The notes under the pieces are model-generated. The model searched no databases. It had not been told where the DNA came from and saw only the letters and a program-made list of their open reading frames with translations. From JAUXFK01 sp034189035 (lineage in GTDB: Bacteria; Desulfobacterota; UBA8473): 45,955 nt of DNA. The stretch is taken from positions 1-45,955 of the forward strand of contig JAXHVA010000032.1 of assembly GCA_034189035.1 (NCBI GenBank), read 5' to 3'. Shown piece by piece: positions 1 through 8,591 of this stretch; positions within the stretch are counted from its first letter, which is position 1; each line of letters opens with the position of its first letter. A program made the translations under genes and the position numbers.

Positions 1-165
1 GTCGCTTCCAATAGTATCTATTGAGATGAAGATCCCCGATTTCCCTGTTATTGATTCCATCTGACATTCTGTCAATTCTCTAATCTCAGCCAAACTCGTT
101 TGAGGGTACAGCATTAAACCGGCTGTAAGGGTTGTGATTACTAAGATAATCTTTCTTGTCCTCAT
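1..165 (-). CDS. small secreted protein, N-terminal part only
   Basis: Only the first 55 codons lie in the window; the frame is open to the left edge, so full length is unknown. ATG at 163-165 (minus) is preceded by AGAAAGGAGA, a strong ribosome binding site. Residues 1-26 read as a Sec signal peptide: basic MRTRK, a hydrophobic stretch to about residue 20, and a cleavage-like SLA|E. The mature protein starts with ELTECQMESITGKSGI, which resembles the short head (E-L-x-x-x-x-M-x-x-I-T-G-x-x-G-I) of small exported proteobacterial proteins of the DUF6160 kind. Export is inferred from the signal peptide; the function is not known. Confidence 0.6.
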   Translation of the reverse strand, partial: MRTRKIILVITTLTAGLMLYPQTSLAEIRELTECQMESITGKSGIFISIDTIGSD

Positions 166-180
166 TTTTTTCTCCTTTCT

Positions 181-206
181 GGCGGATTGCCTGAGAGCAA
201 TCCGCC
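181..206 (-). promoter_or_regulatory. perfect 10-bp hairpin just upstream of the secreted protein's ribosome binding site
   Basis: GGCGGATTGC and GCAATCCGCC form a perfect 10-bp stem around a 6-nt loop. On the minus strand it falls between the cNMP-domain gene and the partial secreted-protein gene and ends about 6 bases before the AGGAGA site. There is no U-run after it on the minus strand, so it is more likely an mRNA stabiliser, processing barrier or translational control element than a terminator. A weaker TATCC/GGATA stem follows at about 207-233. Confidence 0.5.
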
Positions 207-275
207 TATCCGATTTGGTTTTTTGATTGGATAATTGGAGTTACGCTTCTTTTGAGTTATCCTTTGGTTGTCCCT

Positions 276-1055
276 TTATTGCAACATTCTAGATTGGATA
301 TTTTTTGTCTGTGCTTTTAGACCGGATTGGAACGGTTTATTAGAGGTCTTATTCTCTCTGTTGTTGACCAACAATTTGCCCATATAAACGATTTGCTCAC
401 TAAGGTGCCTGACCCTTGTACTACACACCTGTAATATTCTAGTCATAATTTTCATTGCCAGGTCTTTATCTTTCTCCATCATTTTAGAAAATGCAATCCT
501 GTCAATTTCTAGGATACGGCTATTCTCTACGGCAACGATAGATGCTGAAGGAGGGGAGTCATCTATAAAGGACATCTCTCCAAATATATCACCATCTTCT
601 AAGACAGCGATGGTTTTCGCTGATTTCTCAGTTACTGCCTTCACTACCTTTACCTGTCCTGAGAAGATAATATTTAAGCTTCCTCTGCCTTTTCCTTCGC
701 GCATCAATATTTGATTTTCCCTGCAGGTTACGTCTTTGCAATAGTAAAGGGTATCATTGATTTCTTTCTCATCGAAATCCTTAAAGAAATCTATATCTTT
801 TAAATTGTTGACCGTGATATCCGATGCGATTCTTAGCTTCCTTCTTCGAAATCTTTTTTCAAGGTTTGTCAGATTACTCAAAGGGCAAAAGTTGATTACA
901 CCAGTTGTGGCAGAGTAAACGCCTAGTAATAATATAGTAGCCTTAATGCTGTTCTCTAAGTGGTTACCAAAATAAAAGAAGACAGAGCTAATAACTATTA
1001 TCCCCACAAAGAATCTAAGACCTCTATCGATTTGATAATCCGTTTTTCTCTTCAT
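276..1055 (-). CDS. membrane-anchored cyclic-nucleotide-binding-domain protein (DUF2892 + cNMP fold, no HTH)
   Basis: 259 aa; ATG preceded by GGAGGG. Residues 1-64 match the YgaP-like DUF2892 membrane domain: two hydrophobic stretches (about 14-30 and 38-54) and the terminal FCPLS signature. Residues about 85-200 are a Crp/cNMP beta-barrel with the cassette GEMSFIDDSPPSASIVA. The family usually has Arg in the SPRSAS part of this cassette; here position 169 is Pro, so cyclic-nucleotide binding is doubtful. The tail has no winged helix, so it is not a DNA-binding Crp. Likely an inner-membrane sensor or regulatory protein with an unknown partner. It lies downstream of the sigma-54 regulator on the same strand, with a 200-bp gap holding a dyad that could be an operator. 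Confidence 0.75.
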   Translation of the reverse strand: MKRKTDYQIDRGLRFFVGIIVISSVFFYFGNHLENSIKATILLLGVYSATTGVINFCPLSNLTNLEKRFRRRKLRIASDITVNNLKDIDFFKDFDEKEINDTLYYCKDVTCRENQILMREGKGRGSLNIIFSGQVKVVKAVTEKSAKTIAVLEDGDIFGEMSFIDDSPPSASIVAVENSRILEIDRIAFSKMMEKDKDLAMKIMTRILQVCSTRVRHLSEQIVYMGKLLVNNRENKTSNKPFQSGLKAQTKNIQSRMLQ

Positions 1056-1206
1056 TCTATATCCCTCCTTTTTTCCTGTTGTTGATCTATATATTCAACA
1101 AATATGCCAGTTTTGTCCGGAGATAGAAAAAACAAATATAGCCATTAATAACAACTATTTACATCTAAATTAAAGAGAGATGAAAGATTGAAGAGGTGCA
1201 TTGTGG

Positions 1207-1238
1207 GTGTTGCGCCCTACAGAAGTGTTGCACAACAC
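1207..1238. promoter_or_regulatory. candidate operator: GTGTTGC repeat plus GTGTTG/CAACAC dyad
   Basis: GTGTTGC occurs at 1207-1213 and again at 1225-1231 (18-bp period). The second copy forms a dyad GTGTTG-CA-CAACAC at 1225-1238. It sits between the sigma-54 regulator's stop and the cNMP-domain gene's start (both minus). Spaced dyads of this type suit Fis-type helix-turn-helix activators, so control of the cNMP gene by its neighbour is possible. No clear -24/-12 promoter was found beside it. Confidence 0.35.
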
Positions 1239-1257
1239 AAGTGTGGCATGCTACATA

Positions 1258-2979
1258 TTATATCTGTTCTCTGGCTAGTTTGTATTTTCTGAGCTTTCGG
1301 TACAAGGTAGTGCGGTCCATACCGAGTAATCGTGCAGCCTTGGCCTTGTTCCAGTCAGTCTTTTCTAAGGCTTCGCGTATCATCTCTATTTCATTGACAT
1401 CTGTGTTTTTAAGAGCAGAACCTTCTTTGGTATGATCCCTGATTTCAATGGGCAGGTCATCGATTGTGATGATGTTGCTACGACATATGATAAAGGCATG
1501 TTCAATGGCGTGTTCAAGCTCTCTGACATTTCCTGGCCAGGAATAGCCAATAAAGATTCTTAGTACATCATCGGATATCCTGATTATTTCCTTTTTGAAA
1601 CGTTTATTGAAGATATTACGGAAGTGATCTGTCAGAAGCGGGATATCTTCCCTGCGTTCTCGAAGAGGTGGTATTGAAATCTCTATCACCTTCAGCCTGA
1701 AGTAGAGATCTTCTCGGAATTCTACCAATCGAACCTTTTCCTTTAGGTTCCGGTTTGTTGATGCTATGATTCTTACATCTATCTTCAAAGGAGTAGAGTC
1801 CCCCACTCGCTCAAATTCCTTTTCTTGCAAAACTCGCAAGAGGCGTAACTGCATCCTCGATGAAATATCACCGATTTCATCGAGAAGTATGGTTCCTCCA
1901 TTTGCCTTTTGGAAACGACCTATCTTATCTTTTATTGCTCCTGTAAATGCACCTTTTACATGACCGAAAAGTTCGCTTTCGAGGAGATCTTCAGATAAAG
2001 CGGAACAGTTTACCTTCACAAATGGCTTTTCAGAACGGATCCCCCCATAGTGGAGGGCCCCAGCAACAAGCTCTTTACCGGTACCGCTTTCTCCTGTTAT
2101 CAAAACCGTGGTTTCGACATTGGCCAGTTCTTCTATCAGGGTATAAATCTCTTGCATCTTTTTACTCTTTCCTACTGTATTATGAAAGAGATGCCTACCT
2201 TTTAACTCGCGTTCCATATCGACGAGCCGTGTTATATCACGGATAATCAGAACTGCCCCCATAAATCTGTTTTGATTATCAATGAGTGGTGATGTATTGA
2301 GTACAACAACTTGGTGAGGACGAGCCTCATGGCCGCATTCGATTCGACATTCATCCACGGATCTTTTTGTTTTTAAGGTTTCATTCAAGACACTGTGGCA
2401 GGCCTTAGTGCACCCGTTAAATACCGTTTTGAATTCCTTTCCGACTGTCTCCTTATACACAGCATCGCATATGTTTTCTGCTGGCCGATTTATCTCGATT
2501 ACACGCATAGTTTTGTCTACAGTAATGATCGCATCCTTAACACTCCTGAAGATGGCATCAAGATTGGATCGGTACCTCTCTTTTTCAGCCTCGATCTTGT
2601 CCTTTTCATCGATTAATGCCTTGTTATGAAGGGCAATATTTGTTACTCGTAATAGAGTTTCTTCCTGTGTCGGTTTCAGGATGAAATCAAAAGCACCCAT
2701 ACGAATACAGTAGGTTGCTTTCTTGATATGAGAAATCTCCGTAATTATGATTACTGGACATTTTAATCCTCTATCTCTGACTTTTTGTAGGATATCTGTT
2801 CCGATATGCTCACTAAGAAGAATATCAACAAATATCAGATCAACATCGGTCCTGGAGAGTACTTTTATGGCTGAAAGGGCGTCTTTGGCTATTATTAGAT
2901 CATACCCTTGTTCAGTCAGGAAGGATTCAATAGTAGCCAATACTTCCTTGTCTTTGACAATAACGAGTATTCTCTTCAA
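1258..2979 (-). CDS. sigma-54-dependent response regulator: REC, PAS, AAA+, Fis HTH
   Basis: NtrC-type transcription activator. Counting from the longer possible start (TTG at 3012): receiver domain 14-125 with phospho-acceptor Asp63 (VDLIFVDILL) and Lys113; PAS domain about 151-262; AAA+ domain with Walker A GESGTGKE (307-314), sigma-54-contact loop GAFTGA (354-359) and Walker B TILLDEIGD (374-382); C-terminal Fis-type helix-turn-helix (KAARLLGMDRTTLYRKLRKY). I chose TTG 2979 because AAAAAGGG precedes it at normal spacing and the product then begins LKRILVIV, the usual receiver start. The PAS domain carries an unusual C-x3-C ... C-x3-C pattern (201, 205, 222, 226). No histidine kinase is adjacent. 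Confidence 0.9.
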   Translation of the reverse strand: MKRILVIVKDKEVLATIESFLTEQGYDLIIAKDALSAIKVLSRTDVDLIFVDILLSEHIGTDILQKVRDRGLKCPVIIITEISHIKKATYCIRMGAFDFILKPTQEETLLRVTNIALHNKALIDEKDKIEAEKERYRSNLDAIFRSVKDAIITVDKTMRVIEINRPAENICDAVYKETVGKEFKTVFNGCTKACHSVLNETLKTKRSVDECRIECGHEARPHQVVVLNTSPLIDNQNRFMGAVLIIRDITRLVDMERELKGRHLFHNTVGKSKKMQEIYTLIEELANVETTVLITGESGTGKELVAGALHYGGIRSEKPFVKVNCSALSEDLLESELFGHVKGAFTGAIKDKIGRFQKANGGTILLDEIGDISSRMQLRLLRVLQEKEFERVGDSTPLKIDVRIIASTNRNLKEKVRLVEFREDLYFRLKVIEISIPPLRERREDIPLLTDHFRNIFNKRFKKEIIRISDDVLRIFIGYSWPGNVRELEHAIEHAFIICRSNIITIDDLPIEIRDHTKEGSALKNTDVNEIEMIREALEKTDWNKAKAARLLGMDRTTLYRKLRKYKLAREQI

Positions 2980-3078
2980 TGTCGAACCCTTTTTCCACTT
3001 CTTTGGGTACAAAGAGGCATCTAAACCACGGGTATATGCCCTCGCATCAAATCAAGGTTGTCTTATCTCTCCTATCTG

Positions 3079-4470
3079 TTAAAAACTGATGTTTCCAGGC
3101 GTTCTGGGAAAAGGAATAACGTCTCTGATATTAGACAGGCCCGTCAAAAATTGAATGAGTCGCTCAAATCCAAGGCCGAAACCAGAATGGGGAACGGAGC
3201 CGAACTTCCTCAATTCCAGATACCACCAGTAATCATCAGGGTTGAGATTCATCCCTTTTATCCGTTCTAAAAGGATATCATAGTCATCTTCCCTTTGACT
3301 TCCTCCTATTATCTCTCCGATCTTAGGAACCAGGATATCCATTGCGCAAACTGTCTTTTCGTCCTTGTTTACCTTCATGTAAAAGGGTTTGATCTCTTTC
3401 GGATAATCCACCATGACGATAGGTTTTTTTAAAACCTTTTCGCAGAGATACCTCTCATGTTCCGACTGGAGATTGACTCCCCACTTTACAGGATATTCGA
3501 ACTTCTCATCTGCCTTTATAAGTATTTCTATTCCTTCTGTATATGAAAGAGTTTCAAAACCATGAGAGATTATGCGTTCAAGGGTCTCAATCACTGAAGA
3601 ATCAATAAAGCGGTTAAAAAAATCGATGTCCTCTTTGCAGTTTTTAAGAGCAAAGGTAAAAATGTACTTTAAAAAATGAACCGCCAAATCTGTATCCCCT
3701 TTTATATCACAGAATGCCATTTCCGGTTCAACCATCCAAAATTCGGCTAAATGTCGCGAGGTATTTGAATTCTCCGCCCTGAATGTAGGACCGAATGTGT
3801 ATACATCTCCTATGGCAAGAGCATAGATCTCTGCTTCGAGTTGACCGCTTACAGTCAAATTGGCAGGGCGTCCAAAAAAATCTGTTGTAAAATCCGGGTG
3901 TCCATCTTTTTTCGGAATCTGATCCAGGTCAAAGGTGGTTACCTTAAACATCTCCCCGGCGCCTTCACAGTCGCTTCCAGTGATTATAGGGGTATGAAGA
4001 TAAACAAAGCCCTTATCCTGGAAAAAAGTATGAATCGCTTGGCTTATCGCATTTCTGAGTCTTGCTACTGCACCAAAAGTGTTTGTCCTGGGCCTTAAAT
4101 GGGCAATTGTCCGTAGGAATTCAAATGAATGGCGTTTTTTTTGAAGCGGGTAAACTGCAGGATCCGCCCATCCAAATACCCCTATCTCTTCGGCCTGTAG
4201 CTCTACTTTTTGACCTTTGCCAGGTGAAGCGGCCAGAGTACCCAAAACCTTGATTGAGCAGCCTGTCTGTAACTTAAGTATCTCACTTTTATAGTTGGGA
4301 AGCTTTTCATCGGTGATAATCTGAAGGTTGCTAAGGCAAGATCCGTCATTGACTTCCAAAAAAGAGAGCCCAGCTTTTGAATCCCTCTTGGTCCTCACCC
4401 AACCCATAATCACGAATTGTGTTCCAACCTTCTCGGATGTAAGTAATTCAATAATTTTTGTACGTTTCAA
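3079..4470 (-). CDS. asnS: asparaginyl-tRNA synthetase
   Basis: Class IIb aminoacyl-tRNA synthetase that charges tRNA-Asn in the cytoplasm. About 463 aa, the normal bacterial length. N-terminal OB-fold anticodon-binding domain (about 1-110, GWVRTKRDSKAGLSFLEVND), then the class II core: motif 2 region TFRAENSNTSRHLAEFWMVE and motif 3 GFGLGFERL near the C-terminus. The ending PFPRTPGN is typical of AsnRS and separates it from AspRS and LysRS. GTG at 4479 is possible, but TTG at 4470 has GAGGTG eight bases upstream and is preferred. The gene is convergent with nothing nearby; a long non-coding region lies upstream. Confidence 0.93.
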   Translation of the reverse strand: MKRTKIIELLTSEKVGTQFVIMGWVRTKRDSKAGLSFLEVNDGSCLSNLQIITDEKLPNYKSEILKLQTGCSIKVLGTLAASPGKGQKVELQAEEIGVFGWADPAVYPLQKKRHSFEFLRTIAHLRPRTNTFGAVARLRNAISQAIHTFFQDKGFVYLHTPIITGSDCEGAGEMFKVTTFDLDQIPKKDGHPDFTTDFFGRPANLTVSGQLEAEIYALAIGDVYTFGPTFRAENSNTSRHLAEFWMVEPEMAFCDIKGDTDLAVHFLKYIFTFALKNCKEDIDFFNRFIDSSVIETLERIISHGFETLSYTEGIEILIKADEKFEYPVKWGVNLQSEHERYLCEKVLKKPIVMVDYPKEIKPFYMKVNKDEKTVCAMDILVPKIGEIIGGSQREDDYDILLERIKGMNLNPDDYWWYLELRKFGSVPHSGFGLGFERLIQFLTGLSNIRDVIPFPRTPGNISF

Positions 4471-4479
4471 TCTAAACAC

Positions 4480-4949
4480 CTCATATTAATAGTAGATGAA
4501 ATGAACCCCATATGTTCAAGGTGCCGGGGTTCACGGTTTGTCCTTCTTTTAAAAAAGCCAAACTGTTACAATGGGTTATGGTTAAACGTATAAGACAAAG
4601 GGGCGATTCCGAGATAAATCCACAATTTAGCAGGTTCTTGAGATACGTCAATCAGCATTACACGGAACTACAGAGTGAACCCTATGTCACCATGGAAGCG
4701 TCCAACTGCGAGCCTGATAATCTGAATAGTAGAATATTATATATGAAGATGTCATATGATGTCAAAAGATAAACGATTTTGATCGGCAGTATTAGATAAT
4801 GGAAATCCGGATGGATAGAGTGAAAGATAGACAAGCTCATAGAGTTTAAACTCAAAATGCTGATTTTAAAGTATTTTTTTAGCTAATTTCAATCCTATAT
4901 TTTTTTTACTAAAGGAACCTCAAGTGCTGTAAATGAGTATATTTTATAC
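4480..4949. other. non-coding stretch upstream of asnS and of the RND leader
   Basis: About 470 bases with no gene I can support. An 86-codon plus-strand frame at 4512-4772 has no ribosome binding site and no family resemblance and was rejected. The stretch should hold the asnS promoter on the minus strand, but no convincing -35/-10 pair was located by eye. Confidence 0.4.
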
Positions 4950-4978
4950 TTGACAATATGAGTACTAGACAATATTAT
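4950..4978 (+). promoter_or_regulatory. predicted sigma-70 promoter for the RND exporter operon
   Basis: TTGACA at 4950-4955, 17-bp spacer, TATTAT at 4973-4978: a consensus -35, ideal spacing and a near-consensus -10. Transcription would run rightward, giving a leader of about 390 nt before the RND start at 5379 that contains a full copy of the dispersed repeat at 5154-5345. Confidence 0.55.
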
Positions 4979-5153
4979 TAATAGATTTTAAAACAATTTA
5001 GGTCTAAAAAAAAGGTAAAAAAGGGGAGAACCTAGAGTTAAGCCTACGGCAACATATTAAATATGGATGGCAGTTTAGCTTTATATAAATAAAAGGTATC
5101 AGACGCTATAAAATGCGGTCAAATTATAATGAGGGATTGTCTGAATGACTTAT

Positions 5154-5345
5154 TGAGCGTTAAGAAAGTACACAGAGGAAAATTAATAATTAAATATCTG
5201 AAATTAATTAATAGTTGAGTTACTGAATTGAATAGTTGATATAGTGTTCTTTCTTTACGCATCATATGGATGCGAGTTTTTTACACGGATTAAAATTTGA
5301 ACAGAGCTTCTAGCAACTATTTTCAAAAAGCTACACTATTAAAAA
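5154..5345 (+). repeat. dispersed leader element, copy A (about 190 bp)
   Basis: Near-collinear with 41954-42150. Shared blocks include TGAGCGTTAAGAAAG, TACTGAATTGAATAGT, CGAGTTTT...ACACGGATTAAAA, and GCAACT..TTTTCAAAA..GCTA followed by CACTATT. The first block (5154-5173) is inversely repeated at about 5244-5263 (TGTTCTTTCTTTACGCATCA), so the left 110 bp could fold into a long hairpin. It ends 34 bp before the RND start codon. It could be a structured leader or a small non-autonomous mobile element. Confidence 0.7.
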
Positions 5346-5378
5346 ATATAGAAATAGAAAGCTAAAGGGGAGAGGTTT

Positions 5379-8294
5379 TTGGAAACATTTGCTAACCTTA
5401 TTATACGTTTTCGATGGTATTTCATTGGGATTTTTATCCTTTTGATGGCCTGTTCCTGTTATTTCGTTCAACAGCTTAAGATTGATACGGATCTATTCAA
5501 TTATATGCCTCAAGATGATCCGGAAGTTACTTTTTTAAATGAGACAGGGGAGCGTTTTGGTTCGAACTATGTTGCGCTCATAGCAATCGAGGCCGATAAT
5601 ATCTTTGCCTATCAGGCTCTTTCGACCATTCGTAAATTGACCAATGAGTGCGAAAAGGTCGAAGGAGTAAGAAATGTTATGAGCCTTACCAATGTAATGG
5701 ATGTTAAAAAGGGAGAAGGAGGAGTGCAAGTTGGTAAATTGATAGACCCGAATCACATCCCTAAGAATCCAGAAGAACTCGCAAGACTACGCGAATATAC
5801 ATTGAAAAAAGAGTTTTATGTCGGTAACATAATCTCTAAAGACGGCAGTGCCGCCGCCATTATTGTACGGATGAAAGACAATGTGAACAAAGAAAAGGTT
5901 GCAGCAGCATTAAAGGAGGTTGCCCATCGAATAGCACGAGATCATCCTGTTTATTTCGGTGGATTTCCGATGGTTATGGAGTATTGTACTCATATAATAG
6001 TGAAGGACATAAAGAAACTCGTCCCCATGGTTGTAGCATTGATTGTGATCACCCTTTTCTTGAGTTTCGGAACATTGCGTGGAGTCGTATTGCCTCTTAT
6101 GACCGTGATATGCGCTACCCTTTTGACGCTGACAGTAATGGCCTTACTGAAATTTCCCCTTACCATTATTTCCTCTGTTATGCCTGTAGTATTGATTGCC
6201 ACAGGTACTGCGTACGGTATTCATATGATGAACAAATACTACGAAGATGTAAAGGATGAGAAAAACAAGCTCAAAGGGATGAGTTTAGCCGTAAAAGAGG
6301 TGGGTATCCCTATTGTCCTGACAGGCCTTACCACTATGGTCGGATTCCTTTCACTGCTTGCCTCTAACCTAACCCTCATAAGGCAGTTTGGTTTTTTTAC
6401 TGCACTGGGGATATTTTTTGCTCTCCTGCTTTCTATATTTTTTATTCCATCCGTATTGTCAATTCTCCCATTTCAGCCTCAAAAAAAGAAGCAAATAGGG
6501 ATTAAAGAGGGCACCTACGTGGAAAGTATGATGGATGGATTGGGTGCCTTTGTATTTAATAGAGAAAAGAGTATCTTCTTAATTACGGGTTTGGTGGTAA
6601 TACTCGCTGTGATTTTCATCCCACAGATGTCTCGGGATGTGAATCTAGTCAACTATTTTCCAGAAAAAAGTGAACCTCGTGTCTCAGAAAATCTTATGAA
6701 GGAGCGTTTTGGAGGATCTCAGTTCCTTGTGATAGATTTCAGAGCCGATGATGTCAAAAACCCGTTTATCTTAAAAGAGATCGAACTCTTAAAAAAATAT
6801 TTGCGCGTAGTCAGTAATGTAAAGTATCCTCAATCTGTCGCTGACCTTGTCGCTGAGATGAACAGAGTAATGAATGGCCGTTATTTGATACCCACTTCGA
6901 GCCATGAAGTAGAAAATCTTTGGGTATTTTTAGATGGGCAGGATCTTCTGGGGCAAATGATCAATAATGAGTATACAGAAATGCTATTATATGCTAAGAT
7001 TGATGAACTTGACTCTGAAGTGGCGAATCGTGTGGTAACTGATGCAAAGAGGATTATTAAAGAGGGGATCCGAAGCGATCTAGTAGTTGTAGACCGTAAA
7101 TCCTTCTCTGGCACTCCCCTTCATGATATGCTCTCTTATAAGGCAAAGGAGATTGAGAAACGAATTAGACTGGATATGCAATACCATGGAGTTACATCTC
7201 CTGAAGGGTTCACATTCTATGATGACCTTATGAGTATTATGGTTCAGTCTGATTCAATGCCAATACCCCAAGATATTCTAATCCTGGCTATAGGGAAATA
7301 TTTCCTCAGTGATTGCTCTGATGTAGAGATTGAAGATCCAAAACTCAGAACACGTATAATCGAGGCCCTGACCGGTCCTTCAGACTACAGCATTGACACT
7401 ATTACGAGGACTTTACACCGAGAAATTCCACAATCTCTATACAATGATGATCCTGAGGCGATTGAATACATGGCTATGTCATTGGAGACTCTCTGTAAAG
7501 ACCTACGCATGGAGCAGCAGTCGATCAGGCTGATCTCAAGTTTAAGGGAGAGATTGGGTATTGACTTGAATGACCCCAAGTACAGAGAGCTTTACAGAGA
7601 CCTGAAAGGAGACCTATGGGGAGTAAATGAGAGTCAGATCGCATTGGCAACAGCGGACTTTCAGAAGATCACTGGCCTAAAGCCATCACCAGAGAAAATA
7701 ATCCGTTTTAAGACCCATTTGACAGGCTTACCACCTCTGTTTATTCAATTCGAAAGTGAGCTGATTAAGAGCCAGATTCAAAGCGTCGCATTGGCTATTG
7801 TGTTGGTTCTGATACTTCTTATATTGCAGCTCAGATCACTTATCGTGGGACTTTTGGCCATGGCTCCTATTGTATTAACCATCATGGTTAACTTTGGAGT
7901 AATGAGCGCATTTGCTCTTCCCCTTGACAATGCTACTATGATGATTGCCAGTATTGCCATAGGTATAGGCATTGACTATACGATTCATTTCATTTCCCGG
8001 TTCAAAACAGAGCTACCTATTCAAAAAGGTGAACTTGAGGCGCTTAAAATAACACTAGAGACTACGGGAAAGGCAATTTTAATCAATACCGTCGCCGTGA
8101 TGTTGGGTTTTGCGGTCTTGTTTTTCTCTGAGATGCTTCCTATAAAACGTTTTGGATACTTGACTGCCTTAACCATGCTGGTGAGTGCAGCTGGGGCTAT
8201 CACACTCTTCCCTGCGGCAGTAATTGGCATAAAGCCGGCAGTGCTTAATTTTAGCCCAAAGATTATCAGGCAGATCGTAAGGGGGAAAAATTAA
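5379..8294 (+). CDS. RND/MMPL-superfamily exporter
   Basis: 971 aa inner-membrane transporter. TTG start with AAAGGGGAGAGG upstream. Architecture is a duplicated RND: TM1 about 12-30, a first periplasmic domain, five to six helices at about 205-365, TM7 near 395-415, a second large periplasmic domain (about 420-795, with a long helical insert), then helices at about 800-960. Typical family segments are NLVNYFPEKSEP in the second porter domain and GIGIDYTIHFISRF in the last membrane bundle. It resembles HpnN-like/MMPL exporters that move lipids or lipoproteins rather than drug pumps with a membrane-fusion partner. The next two genes (LolA-like and DUF1302 barrel) suggest a lipid or outer-membrane export system; the substrate is unknown. 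Confidence 0.88.
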   Translation: METFANLIIRFRWYFIGIFILLMACSCYFVQQLKIDTDLFNYMPQDDPEVTFLNETGERFGSNYVALIAIEADNIFAYQALSTIRKLTNECEKVEGVRNVMSLTNVMDVKKGEGGVQVGKLIDPNHIPKNPEELARLREYTLKKEFYVGNIISKDGSAAAIIVRMKDNVNKEKVAAALKEVAHRIARDHPVYFGGFPMVMEYCTHIIVKDIKKLVPMVVALIVITLFLSFGTLRGVVLPLMTVICATLLTLTVMALLKFPLTIISSVMPVVLIATGTAYGIHMMNKYYEDVKDEKNKLKGMSLAVKEVGIPIVLTGLTTMVGFLSLLASNLTLIRQFGFFTALGIFFALLLSIFFIPSVLSILPFQPQKKKQIGIKEGTYVESMMDGLGAFVFNREKSIFLITGLVVILAVIFIPQMSRDVNLVNYFPEKSEPRVSENLMKERFGGSQFLVIDFRADDVKNPFILKEIELLKKYLRVVSNVKYPQSVADLVAEMNRVMNGRYLIPTSSHEVENLWVFLDGQDLLGQMINNEYTEMLLYAKIDELDSEVANRVVTDAKRIIKEGIRSDLVVVDRKSFSGTPLHDMLSYKAKEIEKRIRLDMQYHGVTSPEGFTFYDDLMSIMVQSDSMPIPQDILILAIGKYFLSDCSDVEIEDPKLRTRIIEALTGPSDYSIDTITRTLHREIPQSLYNDDPEAIEYMAMSLETLCKDLRMEQQSIRLISSLRERLGIDLNDPKYRELYRDLKGDLWGVNESQIALATADFQKITGLKPSPEKIIRFKTHLTGLPPLFIQFESELIKSQIQSVALAIVLVLILLILQLRSLIVGLLAMAPIVLTIMVNFGVMSAFALPLDNATMMIASIAIGIGIDYTIHFISRFKTELPIQKGELEALKITLETTGKAILINTVAVMLGFAVLFFSEMLPIKRFGYLTALTMLVSAAGAITLFPAAVIGIKPAVLNFSPKIIRQIVRGKN

Positions 8295-8591
8295 TAATAA
8301 AACAGGTAATCGTGTAAAGCTTGAGGCCTAACGATATTTTATGGTTTGAACAATCTTTCCTTTTGTAGTTTAAGTCATTTTGAAGATTCTACATGCGCAG
8401 AGCTAAATTTAGAACAACTCACTTGCAAGCTCCCTCAAAAAATATGCCATTATTCACTTCGCTTACTTTGAATCTTTACAAGGTGACCCAACAGTTCTCG
8501 TCAGAAACCATCTAAGTCGTTGCTTGGCGAAACAGTTACAAAAAAATAATTATTTAGCCATTTTATGTAATTTATATGAGGAGGGGAGATA
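8295..8591. other. intergenic region inside the export cluster
   Basis: 297 bp between the RND and LolA-like genes. No clear terminator, promoter or gene was seen. A good ribosome binding site (GAGGAGGGGAG) closes it at 8578-8588. Confidence 0.4.

Noticed and set aside
1240..1256. Possible sigma-54 -24/-12 promoter near TGTGGCATGCTACA
   Set aside because: The GG and GC elements are not at the required 10-bp spacing.
4512..4772. 86-codon plus-strand open frame upstream of the RND leader
   Set aside because: No ribosome binding site, no recognisable family, low-complexity end; probably chance in the asnS upstream region.
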